A stretch of DNA of 44,001 nucleotides from Prevotella sp. (GCA_022778905.1 JALFRV010000222.1:1-44001); one strand, 5' to 3'. Shown: positions 1 through 9,201, counted from the stretch's first letter. Made by a program: numbers and translations. Notes: generated from the letters alone by a model not told the origin.

Positions 1-1827
1 AAGGACACGCTGAAGACCATCAATCGGCTCAACGCAACATACAGCCGTGAGTACGCCTGTGCCACGGACGAGGTGTTCCGGCGGCTGTCCGAACATCAGA
101 TCAGGCTCCTCAATGAGACTCAGCTCAATGAAGAGCAGCAGCAATGGCTGCGCGATTTCTTCTACGAAAGGCTGAACGGGTCGGTCAATACGATCTGGAT
201 GAACAAGATAGATGATATCTCCACCTTGGAGGATAACCGCATCTACCTCCTCGTCAGACAGCATGAAGTGGCCCGGAACAAGAGCCATCTGGCCATCGTA
301 AAGGTCCCCGACCGCATCTACGGGCGCTTTATCACCGTTCCTCCATCGGAAGGTTTCAGCAACGTCATGTATCTGGACGACATCGTGCGGTTCTGTCTGC
401 CGCTCATATTCATGGGAGGTCCGGAGTCCGAATATAAGGCCTATTCGTTCAAGTTCACCAAGGACGCTGAAATGGATATCGAAAACGACTCCGACTATTC
501 GGTCATCGAGAAGATCTCCCAGGGTGTTTACTCCCGCAAGAAGGGTGATCCCGTGCGCTTGATCTATGACCGCGAGATGCCCCGCGAGATGCTCAAGAAG
601 ATCGTGAAGCGCCTCAACGTGACCGAGTTGGACACGCTCTTAGGGACCAACCGCTATCAGAACCATAAGGACCTCATGTCGTTTCCCGACTGCGGACACA
701 CCGAGTTGAAGTACGAACCGTGGCCCCGGATCATGAAAGAGGAATTTCTCGACAGCCGCAGCGTGCTCGACTCGATCCGCGAGAAAGACCGTTTCATCCA
801 TGTTCCTTATCACAGTTTCGAGAGCTATGTGCGTGTCTTGCAGGAGGCCGCCCTGCGTCCGGAGGTGGTATCGGTCAAGACCACGCTCTACAGATTGGCC
901 AAAGACTCGAAGGTCGTCAAGAGTCTGATATCGGCGGCACGCAACGGCAAGAAGGTCACGGCAGTGGTGGAGCTGCTCGCCAGATTTGATGAGGAGAGCA
1001 ATATCAAGTGGAGTCGGCGCATGCAGGAAGAAGGGATCAACGTCATCTTCGGTGTGGAAGGGCTCAAGATCCATTCAAAACTGTTGCTCATAGAATCCAA
1101 ACGGGGCAACATCGCATGCATTGGGACGGGCAACTTTCATGAAGGCAACGCCCGCGTCTATACCGACTACCTGATGATGACGGCACGTCCGCACATCGTG
1201 GGGGAAGTCGCCAAAGTCTTCAAATTCATCGACCGGCCGTTCTCGCAGGTCCGTTTCCGCGAGCTGATGGTATCTCCCAATTCGATGAAAGCACGCATCC
1301 TGCGCTACCTCAACGCCGAGATCAAGAACGCATCCGCCAAACGTGAGGCCTGGGTAAAGATCAAGATCAACCACATCACGGATGCAGACATCGTCGCAAA
1401 GCTCTATCAGGCCTCCCGCGCAGGTGTCAGGATCGACATCCTCATACGCGGCAACTGCTCGCTAATGCCGGCAGTCAGAGGCCTGAGTGACAACATCCGC
1501 TGTGTGGGCATCATAGATCGCTATCTCGAACATTCGCGCATCCTCATCTTCTGCAACGGCGGCAGCCCGCGCTATTTCTTAGGTTCGGCCGACTGGATGC
1601 CTCGCAATCTCATCAACAGAATAGAAGTCATGACGCCCGTTTACGATGAGGCGCTGCAGCGAGACCTGCTCCGCACCATCGACTACGGCATGCGGGACAC
1701 GACCAACGGACGCCTTGTCGACGGTCATGGCGGTGATCCCATACAGGACGGAAGCATCCGCTTCCATTCACAGGAACAACTTTACAAAGCATATTCAGAT
1801 GAAAGCAATGAATCTGGCAGCGATTGA
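1..1827 (+). CDS. ppk1: Polyphosphate kinase (PPK1), 5'-truncated by the window edge
   Basis: Frame is open from base 1; PPK1 motifs KIHSKLLLIE and GTGNFHEGNARVYTDY; followed by ppx. Confidence 0.95.
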   Translation, partial: KDTLKTINRLNATYSREYACATDEVFRRLSEHQIRLLNETQLNEEQQQWLRDFFYERLNGSVNTIWMNKIDDISTLEDNRIYLLVRQHEVARNKSHLAIVKVPDRIYGRFITVPPSEGFSNVMYLDDIVRFCLPLIFMGGPESEYKAYSFKFTKDAEMDIENDSDYSVIEKISQGVYSRKKGDPVRLIYDREMPREMLKKIVKRLNVTELDTLLGTNRYQNHKDLMSFPDCGHTELKYEPWPRIMKEEFLDSRSVLDSIREKDRFIHVPYHSFESYVRVLQEAALRPEVVSVKTTLYRLAKDSKVVKSLISAARNGKKVTAVVELLARFDEESNIKWSRRMQEEGINVIFGVEGLKIHSKLLLIESKRGNIACIGTGNFHEGNARVYTDYLMMTARPHIVGEVAKVFKFIDRPFSQVRFRELMVSPNSMKARILRYLNAEIKNASAKREAWVKIKINHITDADIVAKLYQASRAGVRIDILIRGNCSLMPAVRGLSDNIRCVGIIDRYLEHSRILIFCNGGSPRYFLGSADWMPRNLINRIEVMTPVYDEALQRDLLRTIDYGMRDTTNGRLVDGHGGDPIQDGSIRFHSQEQLYKAYSDESNESGSD

Positions 1828-2734
1828 TATCGGCTCCAATGGAGCCAGACTGCTGATCAAGAGATTTGATGATGACGGACCGGAAGAAAACCGCGTCCGG
1901 CGCGTAATGTATCTCCGTGTCCCCCTGAGACTCGGTAAGGACGTCTTTACCCTTAACAAGGTGTCGAAGGAACGTGAACGGATGATGCTCCATATGATGA
2001 AAGGCTACAAGCATTTCATGAAACTCAACAACGTGGAAGCATACCGTGCCTGCGCCACATCAGCCATGCGCGATGCCGAGAACGGCCGGAAGGTGCTCAA
2101 GAAGATCGAAAAGGAGACGGGGATCAGGCTCGACATCATCTCCGGAGATGAAGAGGCGAAGCTGCTGGCAAGCAATTTCTTCCCGCTGATGTCTGAAGGT
2201 GACTACGCCCCGGAGACCCTTCCGGCCATCGACGAGTCGCTTACGTATGCCTATGTTGATGTCGGCGGTGGATCCACGGAAGTCTCCCTGATCCAGAACA
2301 GGCAGCTTTTGGTCAGCCATAGTTATGACTGCGGAACGCTCAGAATGCTGAGCGGGAAGGTCAGGAAGGAGACGCTCAACGAGCTGAAGGCCGATTTGGC
2401 CGAATACGCAAAGCGCTTCGGCAAGATCTGCATCATCGGTTCGGGCGGCAATATCAATAAGCTTTATAAGCTCGCACGCGTCAAGGGCGACAAGAAGGAA
2501 CTCCAACTGAAGGAATTGGAATCGCTCTATCTGCAGTTGAAACCATTGAGCATCGAAGAGCGGATGGAAACTTTCGGCCTGAAAGAAGACCGTGCCGACG
2601 TCATCATACCTGCTGCGGAGATCTTCCTGATGGTTGCCAACGGGCTTAAATCTGACCGTATCCTCGTCCCATACATATCTTTAGCCGACAGCATCGTGGA
2701 CGGATTGTATGAGCAGATGCGCAATGAAACATAA
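1799..2734 (+). CDS. ppx: Exopolyphosphatase / guanosine pentaphosphate phosphatase (Ppx/GppA family)
   Basis: MKAMNLAAIDIGSNGARLLIKRF N-terminus, AYVDVGGGSTEVS motif; start moved from 1646 to 1799 (short overlap with ppk1). Confidence 0.9.
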   Translation: MKAMNLAAIDIGSNGARLLIKRFDDDGPEENRVRRVMYLRVPLRLGKDVFTLNKVSKERERMMLHMMKGYKHFMKLNNVEAYRACATSAMRDAENGRKVLKKIEKETGIRLDIISGDEEAKLLASNFFPLMSEGDYAPETLPAIDESLTYAYVDVGGGSTEVSLIQNRQLLVSHSYDCGTLRMLSGKVRKETLNELKADLAEYAKRFGKICIIGSGGNINKLYKLARVKGDKKELQLKELESLYLQLKPLSIEERMETFGLKEDRADVIIPAAEIFLMVANGLKSDRILVPYISLADSIVDGLYEQMRNET

Positions 2735-2795
2735 TTGAAAAACAAATGTAAATGGATCATTAAACTGCTGTAACGCTATTGCAATAATGCCCCCT

Positions 2796-2803
2796 TACCT
2801 TTG
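2796..2803 (+). promoter_or_regulatory. Putative -7 box (TACCTTTG) upstream of the TonB-dependent receptor gene
   Basis: Matches Bacteroidetes TAnnTTTG; no good -33 box found. Confidence 0.4.
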
Positions 2804-2838
2804 CATCGTGAATTATGAAGCAAAAAACAAGGTAAGAA

Positions 2839-5643
2839 ATGAAAGATTACAGAAGGGGATTGACAACGATAGCGTTGTTGTTTGTTTTAATCATCACATG
2901 CAAGGCTCAGCGATTGCTGGGCTTGGTGCAGGACGCACAGACCAAGGAGCCGCTCACGGGCGCGCTTGTGTCCGTTAAAGGAAGCGATGCCAAGGCGGTG
3001 ACAGATATCGACGGATTGTTCGAAATCAAAGTTCCGGTTAATGCGCCCTGCACCTTAATCATATCCTATGTAGGTTATCAGTCGCAGCAGATCGGCGGTC
3101 TGTCGCCTTCGGCATCTTCCGACGGGCAGCGGATAACGGTCTCCATGCGTCCCGACGAGCATGAGCTGACCGGCGTCACCGTGACGGGTATAGCCCGCAA
3201 GAACACGGAGTCGGCGGCCATACTGCAAGTCAAGAACAGTTCGGTCATCGTCAGCAACGTCTCCGCCCAGGAGATCAGCAAGACCCAGGACACCAATGCG
3301 GGTGAAGTGATCCGCCGTGTTCCGGGCGTCAGTCTTATCGAAGACAAGTTCGTGATGGTGCGCGGGCTGTCCCAACGTTATAATAATGTATGGATCAATG
3401 GCAGTGCCGTGCCGAGCAGTGAAGCCGACTCCCGCGCCTTCTCCTTCGACATCATCCCGAGCAGCCAGATTGATAACCTGACGATCGTGAAGACACCCAG
3501 CGCCGAGTATCCTGCCGACTACACCGGCGGTTTCATCATGGTCGACACGAAGGAGATACCGGCCGAGAACAGCTTCTCCGTCTCATTGGGCGGCAACTGG
3601 AACACTGCTTCCGCGTTCAAGGATTTCTCTTACAACAAGGGATCTGGCACCGACTTCCTCGGTTTCGACGGTGGGCTGCGCTCACTCGACGGAGGAATCA
3701 ACGCCGCATTGAATCCCATCGCCGGCGAGGGGACTGATCTGCTCCATAATGGACTGAACAATGACTGGTCGGTCAGGAACCATAAGCCGATGGGAGACCT
3801 TAAACTCGCAGCCAGCCTCAACCGCAGATGGCAGTTGGGCGGACGATGGCTGGGCATGATTGCAGCCGTCAATTACACCAACGAATACCGCACCTATGAG
3901 AACATGCAGAACAATCTCTTCGGGGTATACGACGTGGCCAACGACCGTTCCAACTATCTGCGGCACTCTGTCGACGATCAGTTCAACCACAATGTGCGTG
4001 TGGGAGCGATGCTCAACTTTACCTTCCTGTCAAAGGACGGCAACCATAAGTATCAGCTGAAGAATATCTTCAACCAATTGGGAAACAGCCGATACACGTG
4101 GCGTGAGGGTGTAAGCGCACAGGCGAACATCGAAAATTCAGCCGAATACTACTACCGCAGCCGCACGACCTACAATGGTCAGCTGACCGGAAAGCACACC
4201 CTCGGCAGCAACTCTGTCGACTGGAGCGCCGGCTATGCCTATGCCAACCGTCACCTGCCCGACCGCCGCCGCTATCTCGTCGATGACGCCATCGAGAGCA
4301 ATGTGATGGCGCTGACAACGGGAAATGACATCTCCCGCGAGTGGACACAGTTGGATGAGCACATCCTTTCGGCCAATGTCAACGCCCGGCACGACTTTGA
4401 CTTCAACGGCTGGCGTCCGTTCCTCAAGGCCGGAGCCTACACGGAGTATCGCACGAGGGAATATACGACCCGCGAATTCATCTACAACTGGAATGTCTCC
4501 GACAACAACATGCCGGCCGACTTCCGCCACGCCTATATCCCGGACCTGCTCAGCAACGCGGACAACTTCGGTGCGGACAAGCTCTATCTCTTGGAGCAGG
4601 TGAGATGGCGCAACAACTATAGCGGACACAACACGTTAGGGGCGGGCTACCTGACTGCTTCTATCCCCTTCGGCAAGTTGGGTATCAACGCCGGTGTCCG
4701 CTACGAACACAATGACATGGAGCTTGTCTCCAACACACGAGATAATGAACGCAGCGAAACGTCACGCCACTACCGGACCAACGACCTCTTTCCTTCGGTC
4801 AACGCGGTCTACAAGTTCAATGACCGCAACCAGCTCCGCATGTCCTACGGAAAGAGTGTCAACCGTCCCGAATTCCGTGAGGTTTCCTCCTCGGTATTCT
4901 ACGACTTCGACCTCGCCTCGAGCGTTCAGGGAAACACAGAGCTGCGCAACTGCTACGTCCATAATGCCGACTTGCGCTACGAGTTCTACCCTAACCAGGG
5001 CGAACTGATCTCGTTGGCCGTCTTCTACAAGCATTTCGATTCGCCCATCGAGTGGACTTACACCGTAGCGGGCGGTACAGATCTCATCTACTCTTATAAG
5101 AACGCGAAGAGCGCCAACAACTATGGACTTGAGGTGGATGTGCGCAAAGACCTCACCTTCATCGGGCTGCCGGGCTTCAGCTGGTCGTTCAACGGATCGC
5201 TGATCAAGAGCCGCGTCGAGTTCGAAAAGGGCAGCAAGGAGGAGAACAGACCCATGCAGGGACAGTCACCTTACCTGATCAACACCGGCCTTTTCAACAA
5301 GAACGACCGCCATCAGCTCAATGTCGGCCTGCTCTACAACCGCATCGGAAAGCGCATCATCGGTGTGGGCCGCAGCGAGGGCACCACGGGAAGCGATGAG
5401 AACGCGCGCATCCCGGACAGCTACGAGATGCCCCGCAATGTCTTCGACCTCACGGCGAGCAAGCTGTTCGGCAAGCACTGGGAGCTGAAGCTCACCGTCC
5501 GCGACCTGCTGGCCGAGAAAGTATACTACAAGCAGTTTGCCGATGTCAGGCGCTCGGGCGGCAGCAGCCGCACCGTCGAGGAGATTACGCGCTGCTATGA
5601 TGCAGGCCGTAACATCGGCTTCAACTGCATCTACAGATTCTGA
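2839..5643 (+). CDS. TonB-dependent receptor with N-terminal CarboxypepD_reg-like domain (no SusD partner)
   Basis: Signal peptide, GLVQDAQTKEPLTGALVSVKGSDAKAVTDIDGLFEI, plug domain, beta-barrel with C-terminal aromatic residue. Confidence 0.9.
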   Translation: MKDYRRGLTTIALLFVLIITCKAQRLLGLVQDAQTKEPLTGALVSVKGSDAKAVTDIDGLFEIKVPVNAPCTLIISYVGYQSQQIGGLSPSASSDGQRITVSMRPDEHELTGVTVTGIARKNTESAAILQVKNSSVIVSNVSAQEISKTQDTNAGEVIRRVPGVSLIEDKFVMVRGLSQRYNNVWINGSAVPSSEADSRAFSFDIIPSSQIDNLTIVKTPSAEYPADYTGGFIMVDTKEIPAENSFSVSLGGNWNTASAFKDFSYNKGSGTDFLGFDGGLRSLDGGINAALNPIAGEGTDLLHNGLNNDWSVRNHKPMGDLKLAASLNRRWQLGGRWLGMIAAVNYTNEYRTYENMQNNLFGVYDVANDRSNYLRHSVDDQFNHNVRVGAMLNFTFLSKDGNHKYQLKNIFNQLGNSRYTWREGVSAQANIENSAEYYYRSRTTYNGQLTGKHTLGSNSVDWSAGYAYANRHLPDRRRYLVDDAIESNVMALTTGNDISREWTQLDEHILSANVNARHDFDFNGWRPFLKAGAYTEYRTREYTTREFIYNWNVSDNNMPADFRHAYIPDLLSNADNFGADKLYLLEQVRWRNNYSGHNTLGAGYLTASIPFGKLGINAGVRYEHNDMELVSNTRDNERSETSRHYRTNDLFPSVNAVYKFNDRNQLRMSYGKSVNRPEFREVSSSVFYDFDLASSVQGNTELRNCYVHNADLRYEFYPNQGELISLAVFYKHFDSPIEWTYTVAGGTDLIYSYKNAKSANNYGLEVDVRKDLTFIGLPGFSWSFNGSLIKSRVEFEKGSKEENRPMQGQSPYLINTGLFNKNDRHQLNVGLLYNRIGKRIIGVGRSEGTTGSDENARIPDSYEMPRNVFDLTASKLFGKHWELKLTVRDLLAEKVYYKQFADVRRSGGSSRTVEEITRCYDAGRNIGFNCIYRF

Positions 5644-5677
5644 AACAGTTTTTCATGTTTAACAAACATAACGCAAG

Positions 5678-7201
5678 ATGAACAAAAAACAATGGATGGG
5701 ATGCCTCGGCATCCTGATGCTTGCAGCCGGCATGACGGCTTGCAGCAGTGACGACGTGACAGAACCAAGTAAGCCAGACACAGGCTCCTATGTCTGGACA
5801 ACGGACGGAGGGCTCAAAGCCTGTGACCATCTCCTCTTCGCAAGCGGCAAGGAGGATGCCAACGGCACTGAAATCGGAAACGGAGATCAGGAGTTTGTCT
5901 TCACTGGAAAGCAGACGCTGAAGAAAGGAACATATCTGTTGAAAGGATGGGTCTATATTGCCGCAGGCGCGGAGCTGACCATCGAACCGGGAACTGTCAT
6001 CAAAGGTGACAAGCAGACGAAGGCTTCGCTCATCGTGGAACGCGGTGGCAAGCTCATTGCCAAAGGCTCCGCCACGGCCCCGATCGTCTTCACTTCGGCA
6101 CAGCCTAAAGGTAGCCGCAAGCCGGGCGACTGGGGAGGACTCATCCTTTGTGGAAAAGCGCAGAACAACCAGACCGAAATGCAGATCGAAGGCGGTCCGC
6201 GCACCAAGCACGGAGGCAACGACAACGCCGACAACTCGGGCGTGCTGAGCTACGTGCGCATCGAGTTCTGCGGCTTCCCATTCGAGAAGGACAAGGAGAT
6301 CAACGGCCTTACGCTCGGCTCTGTGGGCAGCGGCACGCAGATCGATCACGTGCAGGTGTCCTACTCGAACGATGATTCGTTCGAGTGGTTCGGCGGCGCT
6401 GTCAACTGCAAATACCTCGTGGCCTACCGCGGGTGGGATGATGACTTCGACACAGACAACGGCTTCTCGGGCAACGTACAGTTCGGTCTCGTCGTCCGCG
6501 ACAGCCGTTTGGCCGACACGTCACAGAGTAACGGCTTTGAGAGTGACAACTGCGCCGACGGCAGTCTGGTCAGTCCGTACACCACGGCCACATTCTCCAA
6601 CATCACGTTCGTAGGCCCCAAGCTCGACCCGAACTTCCAGAACACCACCGACTACATCAACGGCGGCAACATGAACCCGAACAACGGATCCGCCCTGGGC
6701 AAGTTCCAGTCAGCCATGCAGATCCGCCGCAGCTCCCGCCTGAACTGTTTCAACACTGTCGCCGTGGGCTTCCCGATCGGCCTCATCCTTGACAATCAGA
6801 AGGGAGACACCCAGGGCGCTGCCAAAGCAGGCAACCTGAAACTGCAGAACGTCTGGTTCGCCGGCATGGATGTGGCCGGTTCCGATGCCAACAAAGTCTA
6901 CGAAGACGTGCTCGTCACCGGCTATGACGCCAGTTCGAAGCCCGTCACCGACGCCACGAAGAAGAGCTTCTCAAGCACCTGGTTCCTTGCTCAGACAGGC
7001 AACAAGGTCTATCCTGCCATCACCGACCTGCTGCTGACCAACGGCTATATGCCCGCCGCAGGCAGTCCGGTGCTCAACGCCGCTTCCTTCGCCAACCTCG
7101 GCAGCTGGTTCCAGAAGGTCAGCTACATCGGTGCGTTCAACAGCGGTGACAGCTGGCTCAACGGCTGGACCAACTTCGATCCGCAGCAGACTGACTATTG
7201 A
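5678..7201 (+). CDS. Secreted lipoprotein with predicted beta-helix-like repeats
   Basis: Lipobox LAAGMTACSS; LTIEPGTVIKGDKQTKASLIVERGGKLIAKGSATAPIVFTSA pattern. Confidence 0.75.
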   Translation: MNKKQWMGCLGILMLAAGMTACSSDDVTEPSKPDTGSYVWTTDGGLKACDHLLFASGKEDANGTEIGNGDQEFVFTGKQTLKKGTYLLKGWVYIAAGAELTIEPGTVIKGDKQTKASLIVERGGKLIAKGSATAPIVFTSAQPKGSRKPGDWGGLILCGKAQNNQTEMQIEGGPRTKHGGNDNADNSGVLSYVRIEFCGFPFEKDKEINGLTLGSVGSGTQIDHVQVSYSNDDSFEWFGGAVNCKYLVAYRGWDDDFDTDNGFSGNVQFGLVVRDSRLADTSQSNGFESDNCADGSLVSPYTTATFSNITFVGPKLDPNFQNTTDYINGGNMNPNNGSALGKFQSAMQIRRSSRLNCFNTVAVGFPIGLILDNQKGDTQGAAKAGNLKLQNVWFAGMDVAGSDANKVYEDVLVTGYDASSKPVTDATKKSFSSTWFLAQTGNKVYPAITDLLLTNGYMPAAGSPVLNAASFANLGSWFQKVSYIGAFNSGDSWLNGWTNFDPQQTDY

Positions 7202-7284
7202 TCGCCAAGGTGCGGTCATTCCGCAGGCGCAGAAAAGCCTGCCGGCAGATCGTGAACCTCTCTCTTACAAAGCTATATAACAAG

Positions 7285-7320
7285 GCCGGGCAGACGTCGA
7301 TTGATGTCTGTCCGGCATTC
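7285..7320 (+). terminator. Rho-independent-type terminator
   Basis: GCCGGGCAGAC / GTCTGTCCGGC stem (one G-U) followed by ATTCTTTT, downstream of stop at 7201. Confidence 0.75.
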
Positions 7321-7441
7321 TTTTGCCCTGTCGGAAACCCTCGGCGACGGTCACGCAGCGTGCTTCCGCCGGTCCTGATCGGCACGTCCGGCGTTCCCGA
7401 TAGGGGGATCCGCCCTTCCTGTTCAGCCCTTCCGGATCGCG

Positions 7442-7529
7442 TGCAGGCCTGCTGCACCGTCCGTGCAGCTATCCTGCACATCCCGTGCACCGGTCCTGCA
7501 CATCTCGTGCAGCATATCTGCACGCGCCC
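7442..7529. repeat. Array of eight TGCA tetranucleotides at exact 11-bp spacing
   Basis: TGCA at 7442, 7453, 7464, 7475, 7486, 7497, 7508, 7519; 22-bp consensus about TGCACATCYCGTGCASCNATCC. Confidence 0.9.
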
Positions 7530-7651
7530 CGTAGACGGTCTTTGGCCAGTGTGGAAAGTAGCCCGGAACGTTGCGGAAGATCGTTCCGGCCAGCGCAGAA
7601 TATAGGTTGGCATCCGGAAAAGCGAAAAAAGAAAAAAAACGGAGCCGTTTT

Positions 7652-7683
7652 CTTGCTTTTGCTGTGCAGATCTGTTAACTTTG
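7652..7683 (+). promoter_or_regulatory. Putative promoter for the DUF6078-like gene
   Basis: -7 TAACTTTG at 7676-7683; weak -33 CTTG at 7652-7655 with 20-bp spacer. Confidence 0.5.
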
Positions 7684-7684
7684 C

Positions 7685-7838
7685 AGCAGCGGCATCCGAC
7701 GGTGGCATGCGGCTGCGCTTCACCTGGCTGCAATCGTATTTGCATCTGGCATGCGGCTGCGATTCATGTTGCGGTTGTGGCATCCGATGGTTGTATGCGG
7801 CTGCGCTTCACTTTGCCGCAACTTCATTGGCTCGCGTC
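7685..7838. repeat. Degenerate 22/44-bp repeat array in the probable 5' leader of the next gene
   Basis: ATGCGGCTGCG at 7707, 7751, 7795 (exactly 44 bp apart); GGCATCCGA at 7691 and 7779 (88 bp apart). Confidence 0.85.
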
Positions 7839-7959
7839 ATCCGTCTGCCGGGCTGCCGTTGCCCGGAGTCTTCGGCGCTTCTGCAGGAGCGGAGCGGTCA
7901 TGGATCGCTGTGCGCCCGTGTCCTGCCGCATCATCAAGGATAACCTTCAAATCAATCAG

Positions 7960-8391
7960 ATGAAAAACATGGATTTCGACTTAGTACCTACGGGATGGCC
8001 CCTGTGTTTCAGGGACGAGTGCGGTCAGCGCGACCGTTGTCTGCGTTATCAGGCCGGCATGGCTGTGCCCACGGAGCAGCTGACCGCGACAGCAGTGGTG
8101 CCGCAACCGCTCACCGAAGCCGGCTGCAGGGCCTTCCATGCCATCCGGGAAGAGCGGGTGGCGTGGGGATTCACGCATCTTTTCGATGCGGTGAGCCATC
8201 GCGACTATGCCGCCTTGCGGCGGGAGGTGGAGCAACTGTTAGGCAGCCGCTACGCATATCATCGCTATCACACCGGCGAACGCAAGCTGCGCGAGGAGCA
8301 GCAGCGGCAGATCGCCCGGCTGCTGGCGGTCCATGGCTACCCTTCAGCCCCCGTCTTCGACCATCAGGCCGCGGCCCTCGTCTTCGGATAG
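7960..8391 (+). CDS. Small Bacteroidetes protein, DUF6078-like
   Basis: MKNMDFDLVPTGWPLCFRDECGQRDRCLRYQAG; start moved to 7960 because the upstream extension is repeat array. Confidence 0.65.
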   Translation: MKNMDFDLVPTGWPLCFRDECGQRDRCLRYQAGMAVPTEQLTATAVVPQPLTEAGCRAFHAIREERVAWGFTHLFDAVSHRDYAALRREVEQLLGSRYAYHRYHTGERKLREEQQRQIARLLAVHGYPSAPVFDHQAAALVFG

Positions 8392-8426
8392 AGGCGGGCA
8401 GGAGGGGCGGGCAGTGATGTGCGGCT

Positions 8427-9110
8427 TCAGGGCATCTGGTGTGCGCGGATGATGTCGGCGGCCTTTTCGCGGTCGGACTCAAAGGTGAAGGTGTGGGTGA
8501 CGGCCGGTGCGTTCTGCGGATCGACGATGTGCCGGGCTATCAGGCGGAGCGCCCGCAGCTTGTCATCGTTGAAAGTGAAGATGCCGAGCAGCTGTCCGCC
8601 TTGTGTGCAGGTGTAATAGCAGCCGAGCGTAGCGACCTCGAGGAGCGTGTATCTGTCGTCATCGAATCGGGCTTGCCGCAGCTTTTCGAGCAGGATGTTG
8701 AAGTCCTGACCGCTCATGGCGCAGACTCCGTAGGGGCCTCCAGTGCCGGGCAGGCCGCCCATGGGATAGCTGCCGTAGGACGGGAGCATCGGGCTGTAGG
8801 TCCGTGGATCGATGCTGCTGCCTTTTGGAAACACCATGTCGCGATAGGCGCTCACACGTCCGCTGCGGTCGAAGTTGACCAGGATGACATGCTCGTCGCC
8901 GATGAGTTCCGTCTTGTGGAATTCCCACTGCTCGCCGTAGTTGTCGAAGTTTGTTGCCTTGGGGCGTCCCATGATTTCGGTCACTTCCTCCTTTGTCATG
9001 CCGCGCTGAACGATCCTGCGGGGCTTGGCGGTCATGTCGATTTGACAGAGGGTCATCATGATTGAGAGAATCAGAATCAATTGCCAGTTTGTTCGTTTCA
9101 TATCTTTCAT
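8427..9110 (-). CDS. Secreted protein with BamE/SmpA-like N-terminal and DUF4476-like C-terminal regions
   Basis: VQRGMTKEEVTEIMGRPKATNFDNYGEQWEF; C-terminal FDDDRYTLLEV...LLGIFTFNDDKLRALRLIARHIVDPQN. Confidence 0.65.
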   Translation of the reverse strand: MKDMKRTNWQLILILSIMMTLCQIDMTAKPRRIVQRGMTKEEVTEIMGRPKATNFDNYGEQWEFHKTELIGDEHVILVNFDRSGRVSAYRDMVFPKGSSIDPRTYSPMLPSYGSYPMGGLPGTGGPYGVCAMSGQDFNILLEKLRQARFDDDRYTLLEVATLGCYYTCTQGGQLLGIFTFNDDKLRALRLIARHIVDPQNAPAVTHTFTFESDREKAADIIRAHQMP

Positions 9111-9127
9111 GTTTTGCGTTCATGAGA

Positions 9128-9159
9128 CGAAGGTACGCCTATTTTCCCGACCGGCCAAA
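9128..9159 (-). promoter_or_regulatory. Promoter of the BamE/DUF4476-like gene
   Basis: Minus strand TTTG (9159-9156), 20-bp spacer, TACCTTCG (9135-9128; one mismatch to TAnnTTTG). Confidence 0.55.
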
Positions 9160-9162
9160 GGG

Positions 9163-9201
9163 AAACCCCTAAACCGGCGGGTGAAATCCCTAAACGGCGG
9201 G
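9163..9201 (-). promoter_or_regulatory. Candidate LytTR-type direct-repeat operator
   Basis: Minus strand CCGTTTAGGGA and CGGTTTAGGGG, CTAAA cores 21 bp apart, directly upstream of the -33 box. Confidence 0.45.

Noticed and set aside
7442-7838. CRISPR array
   Set aside because: Units are 11/22 bp with no constant repeat plus unique ~30-bp spacers, and no cas genes are present.
7158-7943. Several overlapping ORFs on both strands (7158-7745 -, 7198-7605 +, 7469-7783 -, 7485-7943 +)
   Set aside because: They translate the terminator and repeat arrays in conflicting frames; low-complexity Cys/His/Arg-rich products.
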